A stretch of 64,000 nucleotides of DNA, taken from the NCBI GenBank assembly GCA_037176885.1, contig JAWWNJ010000099.1, forward strand, positions 434,001-498,000, read 5' to 3'. The first letter of the stretch is position 1. Each line of letters opens with the position of its first letter. Positions 19,349 to 28,414 of this stretch are shown here, piece by piece. Both the position numbers and the translations under genes were made by a program. This DNA is from Favolaschia claudopus (lineage: Eukaryota > Basidiomycota > Agaricomycetes > Agaricales > Mycenaceae). The notes under the pieces were generated by a model, which was not told the origin of the DNA, ran no database searches, and saw nothing but the letters and a program-made list of their open reading frames with translations.

Positions 19349-20236
19349 CGATGTGTCCCCATCACCCACGATCTGAATTTGATCAGTAATACTTCCAACC
19401 GTTGATTCTCGGTTCAACCTCCTGTTGCGTAGAACCTCTGCGCGATATCCAGGTTTTCCGAAAGGTAAAATGACAGTCTTGTGTTCATTGAATCTTGCAG
19501 TGGAAGCGGCACACCAAAGGTCAAGAATTTTCCATAGTTCTTCCAGTGAGTCTGTCGAGGACAGGTAAATGGTTGTATCATCTGCAAACAGGGAAATAAC
19601 TATGTTCTCATCGGTTCCAGCTAATTTGATGCCATTCAACTCGGAATTTCGAATGAGACATGCCAACGGCTCAATCGCCAAGTTGAATAAAAGGCATGAA
19701 AGTGGGTCCCCTTGTCGGACACCGCGGATGACTAAATAAGGGTCGCTGAGCATTCCATTGACCATCACGACAGTTTCTGCATTGGTATAAAGATTGCGAA
19801 TCAAGTTGTAAAAACGAGGTGGGAATCGCATGTGTTGAAGTACTCGAAGTAAGTACGAATGGTTTATTCGGTCATAGGCTTTTTCTTGGTCCAGAGCTAT
19901 TATGACTCCGTCCTCTTCAGCGGCTTCAGCGTAATCAAGTAAAAATTTGGCAAGCTTAACCTGGTTCTCAATTTTCCGCCCCTTCATAAATCCAGCTTGG
20001 TCCGGGTGTACCAGAGTTGGAGCGATATTCATCAGCCGCAGTGAGTGCGCTTTTGTCATCAATTTATAGTCCGTATTCAGGAGGGTGATAGGACGGTAGT
20101 TTGCGATAAGGCTTTTGTCGCCTTTCTTGTAAAAGGGGCACAACCAACCCGAGTTGAACTTGGTACTTTCAATAATACCGTGAATCTCAATGTCAAGGTA
20201 TAATGCGGTGAGAAGCCCGATTATGTTGACGAGTTT
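19349..20236 (-). pseudogene. Second copy of the LINE reverse transcriptase (partial)
   Basis: Corresponds to 10353-11239 of the first LINE copy, from the RT start to the region after FADDT (RT fingers and palm: NYRPITLLN, DQEKAYDR, GVRQGDP and FADDT). It lacks the one-base insertion near 11172, so the frame is open from within LTR-A through the RT (minus ORF 19256-20296). It ends at 19350 in the fold-back junction, so only about a fifth of ORF2 is present. It is a duplicate carried with LTR-A, not an independent LINE insertion, because its junction with the LTR is at the same base. Confidence 0.9.
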
Positions 20237-20552
20237 TGACGTGCACGCTGCCGCGCTGATTGCGTACCTGGTATATCTGATCGTTGTTCGTTTCACTGCC
20301 TCTTTCCATACGGTTCACCTTACTACCTGACTCATTTGTGTTTCACATGTGATTCTAGTATCTACCTTATAGCCTGTACCTCACACCTGATTATAGGACT
20401 TTCGTAAGTTTCGTTTCCCCTTTGTTTCGGTCCCCTCGTCGTTCTGTAGGCCCTCGCCGTTGCCTCAGACCTCGCCCATGCTCTAGGAGCTTTGTTCGAG
20501 CCCACTCGCACTTTCAGATCCTTCCGCGCCCCAGCGCTCGGTTGGTTCGTCA
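20237..20552 (+). repeat. LTR-A copy 2, 316 bp
   Basis: Uninterrupted copy that shows the empty MITE site (TTGCGTACCTGG). Its left flank is the LINE with GTTT at 20233-20236. Confidence 0.9.
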
Positions 20553-20719
20553 TTTTGGAGCCCACCGCGAGGGTTTCAACAACTGTCTCTGAGCTTGTTG
20601 CCTGCTCTGTCCCCTCTCACGCTCGTATTGGCCATAGTCATCGTCGTCGCCCATACCCGTTGTCCTTCCCCTCAACTTCCCCTTCTTCGATCCCGCCGCT
20701 GACGTGGCGTGGGCACGTG

Positions 20720-21517
20720 ATGTCCGACGTCGCACTTGCCGCCTCCACTCCAGCGCTCCTGGAAGTGTTGGCAAGCCTTCTCCGTGTGCTCCTTCCGTTG
20801 ATTGCTCAGCACGTTATCCCCGCCGCATCGCATTCCACCCCCATTCCTTCTCGACCCTGCAGTTATTGCAGTAGTTGTTCACACCTCATCCGCCGCTGTC
20901 CCCGCCTCGTCGCCGATATTCGTTCCGGCATTTGCAAACGCAATGCCCACGGCAAAGTCGTACTGCCAAGTGGTTTATACGTCCCGCATAGCATCCCCGG
21001 GCCCAATCTGCGTGCTCGTATCCGAGAATATCACAGCCGATCTCGCGTCGATCCCGCTTCCTCATCGTCGTTCGCTGCTCCACGTCCTATTCCCATGGAG
21101 CCTCGTGTTGCTCATGTTCCCGCTTCTACCCCAGCCATCGTACCATCCGAGTCATCCACCACACCCGTGACGCTTCCACCGTTGTCACTCGAATCGTATC
21201 GTGCTCCTATTACGTCTCCATCTCAGATTCCCGCCTATGCCCCGCCCAAGTCTAGAAATTTTGGCTTGCCTCCGACCATTCCGCCACGTTCAAAAGCATC
21301 GTCATCGACTCCTTCTACCACGCATCCATCTTTATCTATTTCTACACCTCCGACTTTCGATTCAGCTTATTCGACTCCACCGTTGTATAATTTCGTTCTT
21401 GCCCCCGAACGTTTAGCAGTCTTACCCTCCAAGCTACGCACTCGCATCCTTGCAGCTGCCAACCAATCCCTCGTTCATCCCACCATGTCGCCGTTGGTTC
21501 ATTTGCGCCGGAGTTGA
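20720..21517 (+). CDS. gag: Short nucleocapsid-type Gag of the LTR-A element
   Basis: From ATG 20720 (the same ATG as 12419 in copy 1) the frame gives 265 residues. The capsid region present in Gag-B (FDSKKPHELRRYFGDIEFLF) is absent. What remains is a short Ala/Leu segment, the CCHC knuckle CSYCSSCSHLIRRC, the GKVVLPSGLYVP line and a Pro/Ser-rich tail that differs from copy 1 after about residue 180. A nucleocapsid-only Gag could bind element RNA and help enter particles built by a partner's full Gag (inference). The open frame actually begins in the LTR at 20492, so an upstream start is possible. Preserved coding in such a small element suggests the peptide may matter, but it could also be a remnant. 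Confidence 0.7.
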   Translation: MSDVALAASTPALLEVLASLLRVLLPLIAQHVIPAASHSTPIPSRPCSYCSSCSHLIRRCPRLVADIRSGICKRNAHGKVVLPSGLYVPHSIPGPNLRARIREYHSRSRVDPASSSSFAAPRPIPMEPRVAHVPASTPAIVPSESSTTPVTLPPLSLESYRAPITSPSQIPAYAPPKSRNFGLPPTIPPRSKASSSTPSTTHPSLSISTPPTFDSAYSTPPLYNFVLAPERLAVLPSKLRTRILAAANQSLVHPTMSPLVHLRRS

Positions 21518-21671
21518 TTGGATTACCCGTTCACATTCCAGTTGGGAGCATGTACCATTGCTCTTCTTCATCGCCGCTCTTCATTCTCTATTCCATCTCC
21601 GATACTGTTCTTCTGGTTCGTTTTCGCGCTGCAAGTGACTGAGGACAGTCACATTTTCAGTTGGGAGGAGA

Positions 21672-21987
21672 TGACGTGCACGCTGCCGCGCTGATTGCGT
21701 ACCTGGTATATCTGATCGTTGTTCGTTTCACTGCCTCTTTCCATACGGTTCACCTTACTACCTGACTCATTTGTGTTTCACATGTGATTCTAGTATCTAC
21801 CTTATAGCCTGTACCTCACACCTGATTATATGACTTTCGTAAGTTTCGTTTCCCCTCCGTTTCGGTCCCCTCGTCGTTCTGTAGGCCCTCGCCGTTGCCT
21901 CAGACCTCGCCCATGCTCTAGGAGCTTTGTTCGAGCCCACTCGCACTTTCAGATCCTTCCGCGCCCCAGCGCTCGGTTGGTTCATCA
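21672..21987 (+). repeat. LTR-A copy 3, 316 bp
   Basis: Begins after GGGAGGAGA and ends TTCATCA, then TTTTGGAGCCCACC. The final G-to-A change (GTCA to ATCA) and a CTCCG/CTTTG difference separate it from copy 2. Confidence 0.9.
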
Positions 21988-22001
21988 TTTTGGAGCCCAC
22001 C

Positions 22002-23270
22002 TTGAGGCCCGGTGTTGGCAACAGGAGGTTGGACAGTATTCGGAGCAGGAGCTTGAGGAGCTGGCGCAGAAGCAGGTGCAGGAGGAGCAATGGTTCTATC
22101 AGGTTCCTCCGCAGAATCCTTAGACTCAAGTGCGCGTTTGGCTTGAGCGCGAGTGCCCAGGGCATTAATCTCATGCTGAAGCGTCAAGATACGCTCTTCA
22201 TCCGATAGGGTGTATGTGCGAGGCGTCGACGAAGCCGTCGATAAATGATCAACGGCAACTTCAACCAATAACTGAGCGGCGGCGAGTTGGCCGGGGTTTT
22301 GCTCGTGCCATTTCTCAATGCGTTCGCGGAGGTTTTTACCAGTGATAGCACGTGGAACGAAGGCGCCCGTAGGAAGAACAACACGGCCATCCGAGTTGCG
22401 GCGGCATTTGCCAGCGCGGATGTCATCTAGCACATGCTGACAACCACTTATGAAGTGGTCGGTAGCACTGCAATAACCACAACCATCGGGGCGCTGCCGT
22501 TGGGTATTTCCATTGGAGCCGTCAGACGGCTGAGATTTTTGAGCAAGAACCTCAATCAATTTTGCCATAGACCCAACGAGGGCAGCAATACCGGGGTCGG
22601 GTTTAATTTCAACGACGGGCGGCGATGACGATGGCGCAGAAGCCGATGGACCCGTATCAAAAACAAGTGCACCACCAGATCCAGCGAGTGCGAACTCAGC
22701 TGCCTCATAGAGGTCAGAGAGTGCGTACGGATCGGCGGGATGAACATCAGGCTTCTTGATTTGAAGTTGACGACGAACTTCCATGGCGAAAGATGCGGGG
22801 CACATGGCACGAAGAAAAGAACGGCTTTGTTCAGCCACAGAAAGACGATGTTTTGATATGAGGTAGGTGGTAATACGAAGAAATTGACGATAGAAGGTCT
22901 TCAGATCGTCGAGATTGAGCAGGCCGACACGAGAATACTGGCCGATAAGAGAATCCAAATCGGAAATCTCAAAACGGCGGTCCTCATCGTTGCCAGCGTA
23001 AAGCTTCAAGACGGCAGCTTTGAACGTGTCATATGACTGCTGGACATCGTCAAAAGAAGGGAGTGCTTCCCAAATCTCTTGATCCTCAACGGAGAGGAAA
23101 CGAGTCGCGTGTTTCTTCTTTTGGGTAGAATCGGTGACAGCCGCTCGCTCGAATAGAAATTCGATGTCCCCGAAGTAGCGACGAAGCTCGTGAGGCTTCT
23201 TTGAGTCGAATTGGGGTGCATTACGATCACCACGAGCAGGCATGGGGGTACGAGGGGCTTGGTCAGCCAT
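22002..23270 (-). pseudogene. gag: Full-type Gag of the LTR-B element, 3' truncated
   Basis: From ATG 23270 (minus) the frame encodes about 423 residues before it joins LTR-A sequence. The early region FDSKKPHELRRYFGDIEFLF is the standard capsid-type start of agaric gypsy Gag. A helical middle (Retrotrans_gag-like) follows, then a CCHC knuckle (CGYCSATDHFISGC), GRVVLPTGAFVP and NLRERIEKW. The last original residues are near VANTGPQ; beyond that the frame reads antisense LTR-A. The 5' side is normal: LTR-B2, a primer site (about 23515-23532) and a leader of about 250 bp. It forms the particle shell in the intact element. The protease and pol that should follow are absent here but present in the other orientation at 13316-17530. 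Confidence 0.85.
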
Positions 23271-23532
23271 CTGGATGTCGATTGGAGTGGGAGGGTTATC
23301 AAAAAGCCAAGCTAAAGTCGGCGACGAGGGCGAGTGCGGGGAGAGATTGTTGTGATGTGCGAGATGATCGGGAACGATTCGAAATAAATCGTCGAATGGA
23401 GTGGTATCAAGAAGATCGGAGGGATTTTGTTGGATGTCAAGAAACTCGAGACGGAGAGTGCGGCGCTCGGTGCGGCGCAAGTTGTGAGAGGAACTGGATG
23501 CAATTTTGAAACCCTCGCGGTGGGCTCCAAAA

Positions 23533-24210
23533 TGACACGCCTGTCGACGTCCTGAACTCGAAAGCTCAAAGGAGAAGACAAGAACAAATAATATGAGTGC
23601 TTCAAAATCAATCCAGTGCCGTGCTGACAACTGGGACCGAGCGCGAGCAAACGAGATGAAAACGAAAGCTAGACAGCTGTGGCGTAGGCGGAGACGAGAG
23701 CGAAAGCGTAGACGTAGGCGATGGGCGAGAACGTAGACGGAGACGTAGGCGGCGACGGAACGGCGAGACGGAAACTAATACTTTGGACTTCAGACGGTGG
23801 GATCAAAAGCTTCGTATTCGCACTTTGAGTACAGAATAAATAACAGAGAGCATGTGAATAAGCAGTAGATAGATGAATAAGACTGTCCATGTGGAAGCAA
23901 GAGCCAAGATGGGAGGAAAAGAGCTACTTGAGGAAATCCAAGAGGTCGAGAGTGTGGTGATCTCCAGGAACAGGCAGTGCAGGAAAGATGGAATAAGGTT
24001 GAACCAATGAAAAGAAAGGGAAAGGGCCGAAGACCCGAGTGAGACTCGTGCCAACGGGGCGGGATCGTGTGGTCGATGGTGGTGGTAGCGATGAAAGGTG
24101 CGGAGCGGCGTGCGGGTCGGTGATCCGTGATGAGTCGGAGGTTGTTGGCAAACAACTGATCCGTTCTCTCTTTGTCTTTCTACACGCGTAGCGCGCGAGC
24201 GTGCGCGTCA
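23533..24210 (-). repeat. LTR-B copy 2, inverted, 678 bp
   Basis: Inverse of 17688-18365 with one noticed substitution. Its outer end (CGTGCGCGTCA, 24210) meets the LINE at GTTT (24211-24214). Confidence 0.9.
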
Positions 24211-25452
24211 GTTTCTTATTAGATTGGATATAGAGGAGATCGAGATGCCTAAAGAACTCGTAAGGAATACCGTCCAGTCCAGGAGCTTTACCATTTTTTG
24301 AAAGTCTGAGTGCATCCCGGACTTCGTCTTCTGATAGTGCTTTATCCAGCTGCTGATATTGGTTGAAATTCAGATGTACGTGACATTGTTCAAGTACGAG
24401 CTCCGTTGCCATTATCCTGGCATATTCATCAGGGAGATCGCGGGTTTGAATACTGTTGTGGTAGCTCCCCGCCATATTTGCCATTTTCTGTGGTCGCGTT
24501 TCAAACCGGGGAGGACCTCTGTCTCCGGGCGGTGGGTCAATTCGGAATTCATTAATCGAGTCTTTCAATGTGTAACCTTTCGCTGAATCAGTCCAAAGCT
24601 TTGTCCTCAAGGTCTCGCCTTCAATATCGTAGCGAGCTTCAGCAATGCACTTTTTCCGATCTGCTTCTTCTCGAATGCAACTATCAATCTTCGAATAGCC
24701 AAGAAACGGTCTTCCAAAGACATATCTTCGTCATGTATTGCCATGCGAAGTTTAAGCTCCCAAGTTCTGACTTCTTTTATGTGCTCATTTAGAAAGCGAG
24801 AGCAGTGTCGACCAAATTCAGAGACATCATTCTTATATTTGAACCAAACTGTTTGTTCGTTGAACTCTGCTTGGCGCCCAGTCTCCTTGATTTTTTGGTA
24901 ATCTTCTGCCAATTTTGCATTCAGTTCATGTACGCGATTCATAAATTTCGGAGTCTTGAGAAGATAGAGCGGCAGACTCCATCTCCCAGGCCCGGGCTTT
25001 TCGTTGGCCCGTGAAACGATTTCAACGGAAATGAGTCGGTGGTCGGATGACACAGCGCAGTGTTTGATTGACCAGCTCCGGTATTCGTCAATATTAGTGC
25101 TGGGTACGTATACCCTATCGATCCGTGAGTAAGACATATGTGTTGTACCTGTTGAATCCGTACGAAGTTGTTTGCATGTATACTCCCTGGTATCAGGGAA
25201 TGTCAAGCGCCATCCATCTTGGAATTGAAATAGAGACATTAGGCGTGTAAAACTCAACGGTACCTGATCGGTCGCGCCTGAAGAACGATCAATAGAATTT
25301 TCAACGAAATTCCAATCCCCTGTGGCCTCAGTTGGGAGGGGTAAATGGCAGTCAGTGTACCATAAGTTCCAAAGGTAATCCCAAAGCTCACGACGTTCAT
25401 CTGGCGAGTTCGGAGCATATATGTTGAGAATATTTCGAGTCTTTCCTTCATT
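24211..25452 (-). pseudogene. LINE ORF2, first part: endonuclease C-terminal half and start of RT
   Basis: Reading from 25452 down, the frame gives an APE-type endonuclease from about YAPNSPDERRELW, GDWNFVENSIDR, IDRVYV and the conserved SDHRLISVEI. A charged linker follows (24607-25000), then the RT-0/RT-1 region LSEDEVRDALRLSKNGKAPG and LDGIPYEFF, up to the LTR insertion at 24210. One frameshift near a run of five A (about 24648) separates the endonuclease frame from the RT frame. The N-terminal half of the endonuclease is missing because the copy is 5' truncated at the target duplication. Together with 7960-11239 it is one protein split by 13 kb. Confidence 0.88.
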
Positions 25453-25469
25453 AAAAATATCTCAGACTT

Positions 25470-25902
25470 GAGCGACCTGAGTCGACTCAAAGTGACTCCA
25501 AGTCACTTCAACTCACCAAGTCGAGTCGACTCAAGTCAAACATACTATTACTAAACGCTTGCGACCCAACGCTGTCGGACACGTGATCTGCTGATCTCCG
25601 TGATGTGCGCTTGACATTGCTCTTGATGGGGGTCGGCAATGGACCAATGGTCGGTTGAGTGACAGATGTCACAAAGTGTGACTATCACATTCACACCGCA
25701 CAATCCGACCTGATCAGTCGCCTTCGAGTGTGTAGCTCCCGCTGCAACCAATCCAGCCGAAATGCTTGTGCAAATAGAAGTCTCAGCACTATATCTAGAG
25801 ATTTATCGGGACAGATTTTTAATTTTCAACTTGTACTCAATTTCGGATTACCGGTCACGACAACAAAGGCCGTAATAAAAAATGTGTCCCGCCGAATCCC
25901 GA
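25470..25902. other. No gene; palindromic GAGTCGACTC words
   Basis: Several GAGTCGACTC/GTCGACTC palindromes (25485-25545) and a group of GTGAC/GTCAC words (25660-25690). No coding recognised. Confidence 0.5.
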
Positions 25903-26446
25903 GTAGGGTACGCGGGACGGGCACGGTTCGATTTCCCGCGGAACTCGATTGATGCCCGGCCTCAGCCGGGAAACACGGTCACATGACAGCTTTGTCTTTT
26001 TGCATTTATCACTCCGTGCCGCCTCTCTCGACCTCTTGAAGTCATTCCACGCATGCCTTGACCTTGTCACGACCTTGAACACTCGTCACCTCACACTACC
26101 ATTTAATATACCTCTCCCTGGACCCTAGGAACACGTCAAGTTGAGCTTACTTAAACCGTCACATTCCAAGTTATGGATGAACATTGAATTATTGACCAAT
26201 TTTCAACTTCATTCTGGTACCAATTCTACACCAATCTTGTGGTCTGTATCACTTCTCAGAATTGATTGTTGCAGAACTTCAATTTGACTTGAATATCTCC
26301 GAGTCAATTATCTCTACTAATTTTCAGGATCGGCCCAGAATCAGCTGGAGAATCGAGCTGTAGACATTATAGTCGACATAAGAATCGACTCAGAAGGAAG
26401 ACTTTGATCGCCGGAAATCAAACCGTGCCCGTCCCGCATACCCTAC
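25903..26446. mobile_element. MITE-like element, 544 bp
   Basis: The end GTAGGGTACGCGGGACGGGC at 25903 is matched by the complement of GCCCGTCCCGCATACCCTAC ending at 26446. The arms are about 38 bp, with roughly three mismatches in the 34 bases compared. A third end of the same family lies at 31504-31588. The target duplication is unclear. Confidence 0.65.
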
Positions 26447-26469
26447 ACGTGCAAGCGGAAGGATCATCG

Positions 26470-26557
26470 GAAGACAGGGCGGGACGCAAGGACTTGAACC
26501 CAGATGAGACGGATATCGAGCTGCAAACAGCGATCTCAACATCACTCGACTGACCCA
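26470..26557 (-). other. tRNA-like remnant with Pol III B-box
   Basis: On the minus strand GGGTCAGTCGAGTGATG (A-box-like, relaxed) is followed about 45 bases later by GGGTTCAAGTCC, a strong B-box match. Acceptor pairing is not visible. Likely a decayed tRNA or the head of a SINE. Confidence 0.3.
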
Positions 26558-27865
26558 GCGACAAATACGCCAGAGTAATGAAGACCACGGTCAGTTAATG
26601 GAGGGGTTGTCTACATTCCAGTAGCAGCCTCCATCTCCGTGCAGAGGGAGGCTGAGTGAGATGTCAAGAGTTTCCTGGCTCGGAGTGAATACCACAGGGA
26701 AACGTGTACATGGCGAGGGGCGAGGATCAGAATGGAGTTCAAGTGCGTACGGCGAGGCCGACATTCAGTATGCTTAATAACAAGAATTGAGCTCTGAGAA
26801 CGCGCAAGGGTACTCAATCCTCTTCATCCTTTGAAGTCAATAGCGTTCACAATGATACGAAAGGTTCGCCATAAAAACGAGATTCCCAATTGTATTGATT
26901 TGGGAGGGAGTCGCAAACACGACTCTACCTCCCCAATTGCCATCGAACCACCGGTTGTAAGGTACGTATATGTCGCCCGGTACTTGATTGTCCATTGAGA
27001 GGGAGTCATGAAATGACTCGACCTCTCTGATTTAACAGTACAAAACTCTCAATAGCAGCGTGGGGCTTCCGAAAATGAAGGCACGAGACAACACAGCGGA
27101 CAGGGCGGCGTGTGCGTCGTAGACAAAAGAGCTGGACGGAGAGGAAGCGAGGTTGGACACAGAGAGACAGTGAAAGCGCTTAAATGACGTCGCTCCCATT
27201 TTACTTGACCTAGTTTGATACTGTTTTGAGCCCACAATAACTGTCGCAAGATGGCATTTCTGGCCATTTTTTGGCATTTTAGGCTCTTGCAGCGGCTATT
27301 ACGAGCCCAAATCTGCAGCAAACAAGGTGAAGTAATATATGGCTGAGATCACTTTTATGAGTACTTTGTAAAAAAAAAAATACATTGAAAAAATCACTCC
27401 GGTGCAATTACTATATACGGTAATTGGATCATTGGCCCAAAAATCTTCATCTCCCCCATGTTTCATGTGCTAAACTTTGCTTGAGCCCAAAGACACCGTC
27501 AGTCCCTCAAGACACCTTGTTGCATTGTTTTCTGCGGCCACTGTATAAGCGGCCTAGGGTTTTACCTTTTTGGCCAAATTTTCGATCAAAAAAAAAAAAA
27601 AAAAATTAAAATTAAAAAATTAAAATGCTCCTTGCGCAGAAAAATCGTTTTCTACATCCTCAGAAAGCGTGGGAAATTTTAAAGTCCTGACTTTTTCACC
27701 CATTTCAAAAAATGTGAGCTAAGACAGGCGAGGCACGAGTCGGCTTAGTGGGAGGCAACGCAGTCAAGAGATGCCGATCCCGCCGTCACACTTTCAGATC
27801 AGATTAGTCTGATCTCATATCCATTGCTTTCACGACGACTCTAGTCGACTCGCTCGTCGTATTCC
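26558..27865. other. No gene recognised
   Basis: It contains local hairpins (GAGGGAGTCGCAAACACGACT near 26910 and GAGGGAGTCATGAAATGACTC near 26998), an A-run at 27370-27379 and another near 27589-27603. The block 27565-27720 is a diverged inverted relative of 31100-31195. The open frames show no known domain. Confidence 0.5.
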
Positions 27866-28090
27866 TCACTCGTCAACGCGTTTTTTCCCACCCTCCTCCC
27901 GTTTCCCAGTTTTTTCTTTGCTCCGCTTGGGCTGCTCTTTTGGTCTCCTTCTTGACCTTCGGCGGCCCTGGCGTGCAGGTTCGGCCGTTGCCGCGTCCCA
28001 CATTCCCGGCTTGGGCTTTTCCGCAGCTCGCGCGAAAGCCCCCCGGCCGGAACGGCCGAACCACCCACACAAGACCTCTTCCTCCTGCAC
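27866..28090 (-). other. GC-rich open region, coding status uncertain
   Basis: Three overlapping minus frames are open here because of GC-rich composition. One encodes a Lys/Arg-rich tail. No domain is recognised and no frame is favoured, so I do not call a gene. Confidence 0.25.
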
Positions 28091-28414
28091 CTTCCCTCCA
28101 TCTCACAGCGCTGATCGAGCAGAGCGCGACCTGCCTTGCCAGGCCTGCAGAGTCATCATCACCCGTCCTACGTGTGTAGTTCGGTGTCGCGGACGCATCG
28201 TGGTACAGACAAAGGCAGGACCATGATTATTTGTCTGCGAACAATGTGTAACTCAAGACAGCTTATTATTACACGCACGCAAACATTGGGCGGAAAAAGA
28301 AAAATCCCCACTAGATCAGCAAATATATTCGGAAAAAAGAATGACTACGTATGTGCTATAGCACAGTGGTGATAGTATAACATCAAGCATTCAAGAAAAC
28401 ATAATTCAAACAGT

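Larger units (their letters stand above)
18901..20558. repeat. Large inverted repeat: 448-bp arms, about 762-bp spacer
   Basis: The left arm 18901-19348 is the inverted copy of the right arm 20111-20558. Each arm contains a complete LTR-A plus 126 bp of LINE joined at the same base as the 11239/11240 junction. The spacer is LINE sequence. Both arms share variants not present at the original junction (CTCGTC against CTTGTC, and three T instead of four), so the arms descend from each other. Confidence 0.85.
20237..21987 (+). mobile_element. Small non-autonomous LTR-A element, 1751 bp
   Basis: Two direct 316-bp LTRs (20237-20552 and 21672-21987) bracket about 1.1 kb holding the primer site, one short gag frame and a polypurine tract (GGGAGGAGA before 21672). 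The LTRs differ at a few positions (for example TATAGGACT and TATATGACT). There is no protease, RT or integrase, so it would depend on a partner. After the right LTR the sequence continues with another primer site (21988-22001), so this could be part of a tandem array and not a simple insertion. Confidence 0.8.
11240..24210 (+). mobile_element. Composite Ty3/gypsy insertion (LTR-A and LTR-B families), partly scrambled
   Basis: The unit begins with LTR-A (TGACGTGCACG at 11240) and ends with inverted LTR-B (CGTGCGCGTCA to 24210). It is flanked by GTTT at 11236-11239 and 24211-24214. Deleting it restores an open LINE frame across the join (residues NKKLVNIIG), so both outer ends sit at one target site. 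Inside are a gag-protease-pol unit (12249-17687), LTR-B1, permuted integrase pieces, a 448-bp inverted repeat with LINE copies, a small LTR-A element and an inverted gag-B. A single insertion cannot give different LTRs at its two ends, so later recombination, or misassembly, must be involved. Confidence 0.8.
7154..25452 (-). mobile_element. 5'-truncated LINE retrotransposon, split by a gypsy composite
   Basis: A 17-bp direct repeat, AAAAATATCTCAGACTT, lies at 7137-7153 and again at 25453-25469. The left copy runs into a run of 20 T (7152-7171), which is the poly(A) tail of a minus-strand element. Next come a 3' UTR (7172-7959), reverse transcriptase (7960-11239), an inserted LTR composite (11240-24210), then the start of the RT and part of the endonuclease (24211-25452). 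Removing the composite and one GTTT copy leaves about 5.3 kb. The 5' end falls inside the endonuclease domain, the usual result of incomplete target-primed reverse transcription. Confidence 0.9.

Noticed and set aside
18907..21987. Four independent LTR-A insertions
   Set aside because: Three copies share the same LINE junction to the base, so duplication or rearrangement explains them better than independent insertion.
27841..28226. Several open frames on both strands in a GC-rich patch
   Set aside because: At least five frames are open together, which indicates composition and not coding. None has a recognised domain.
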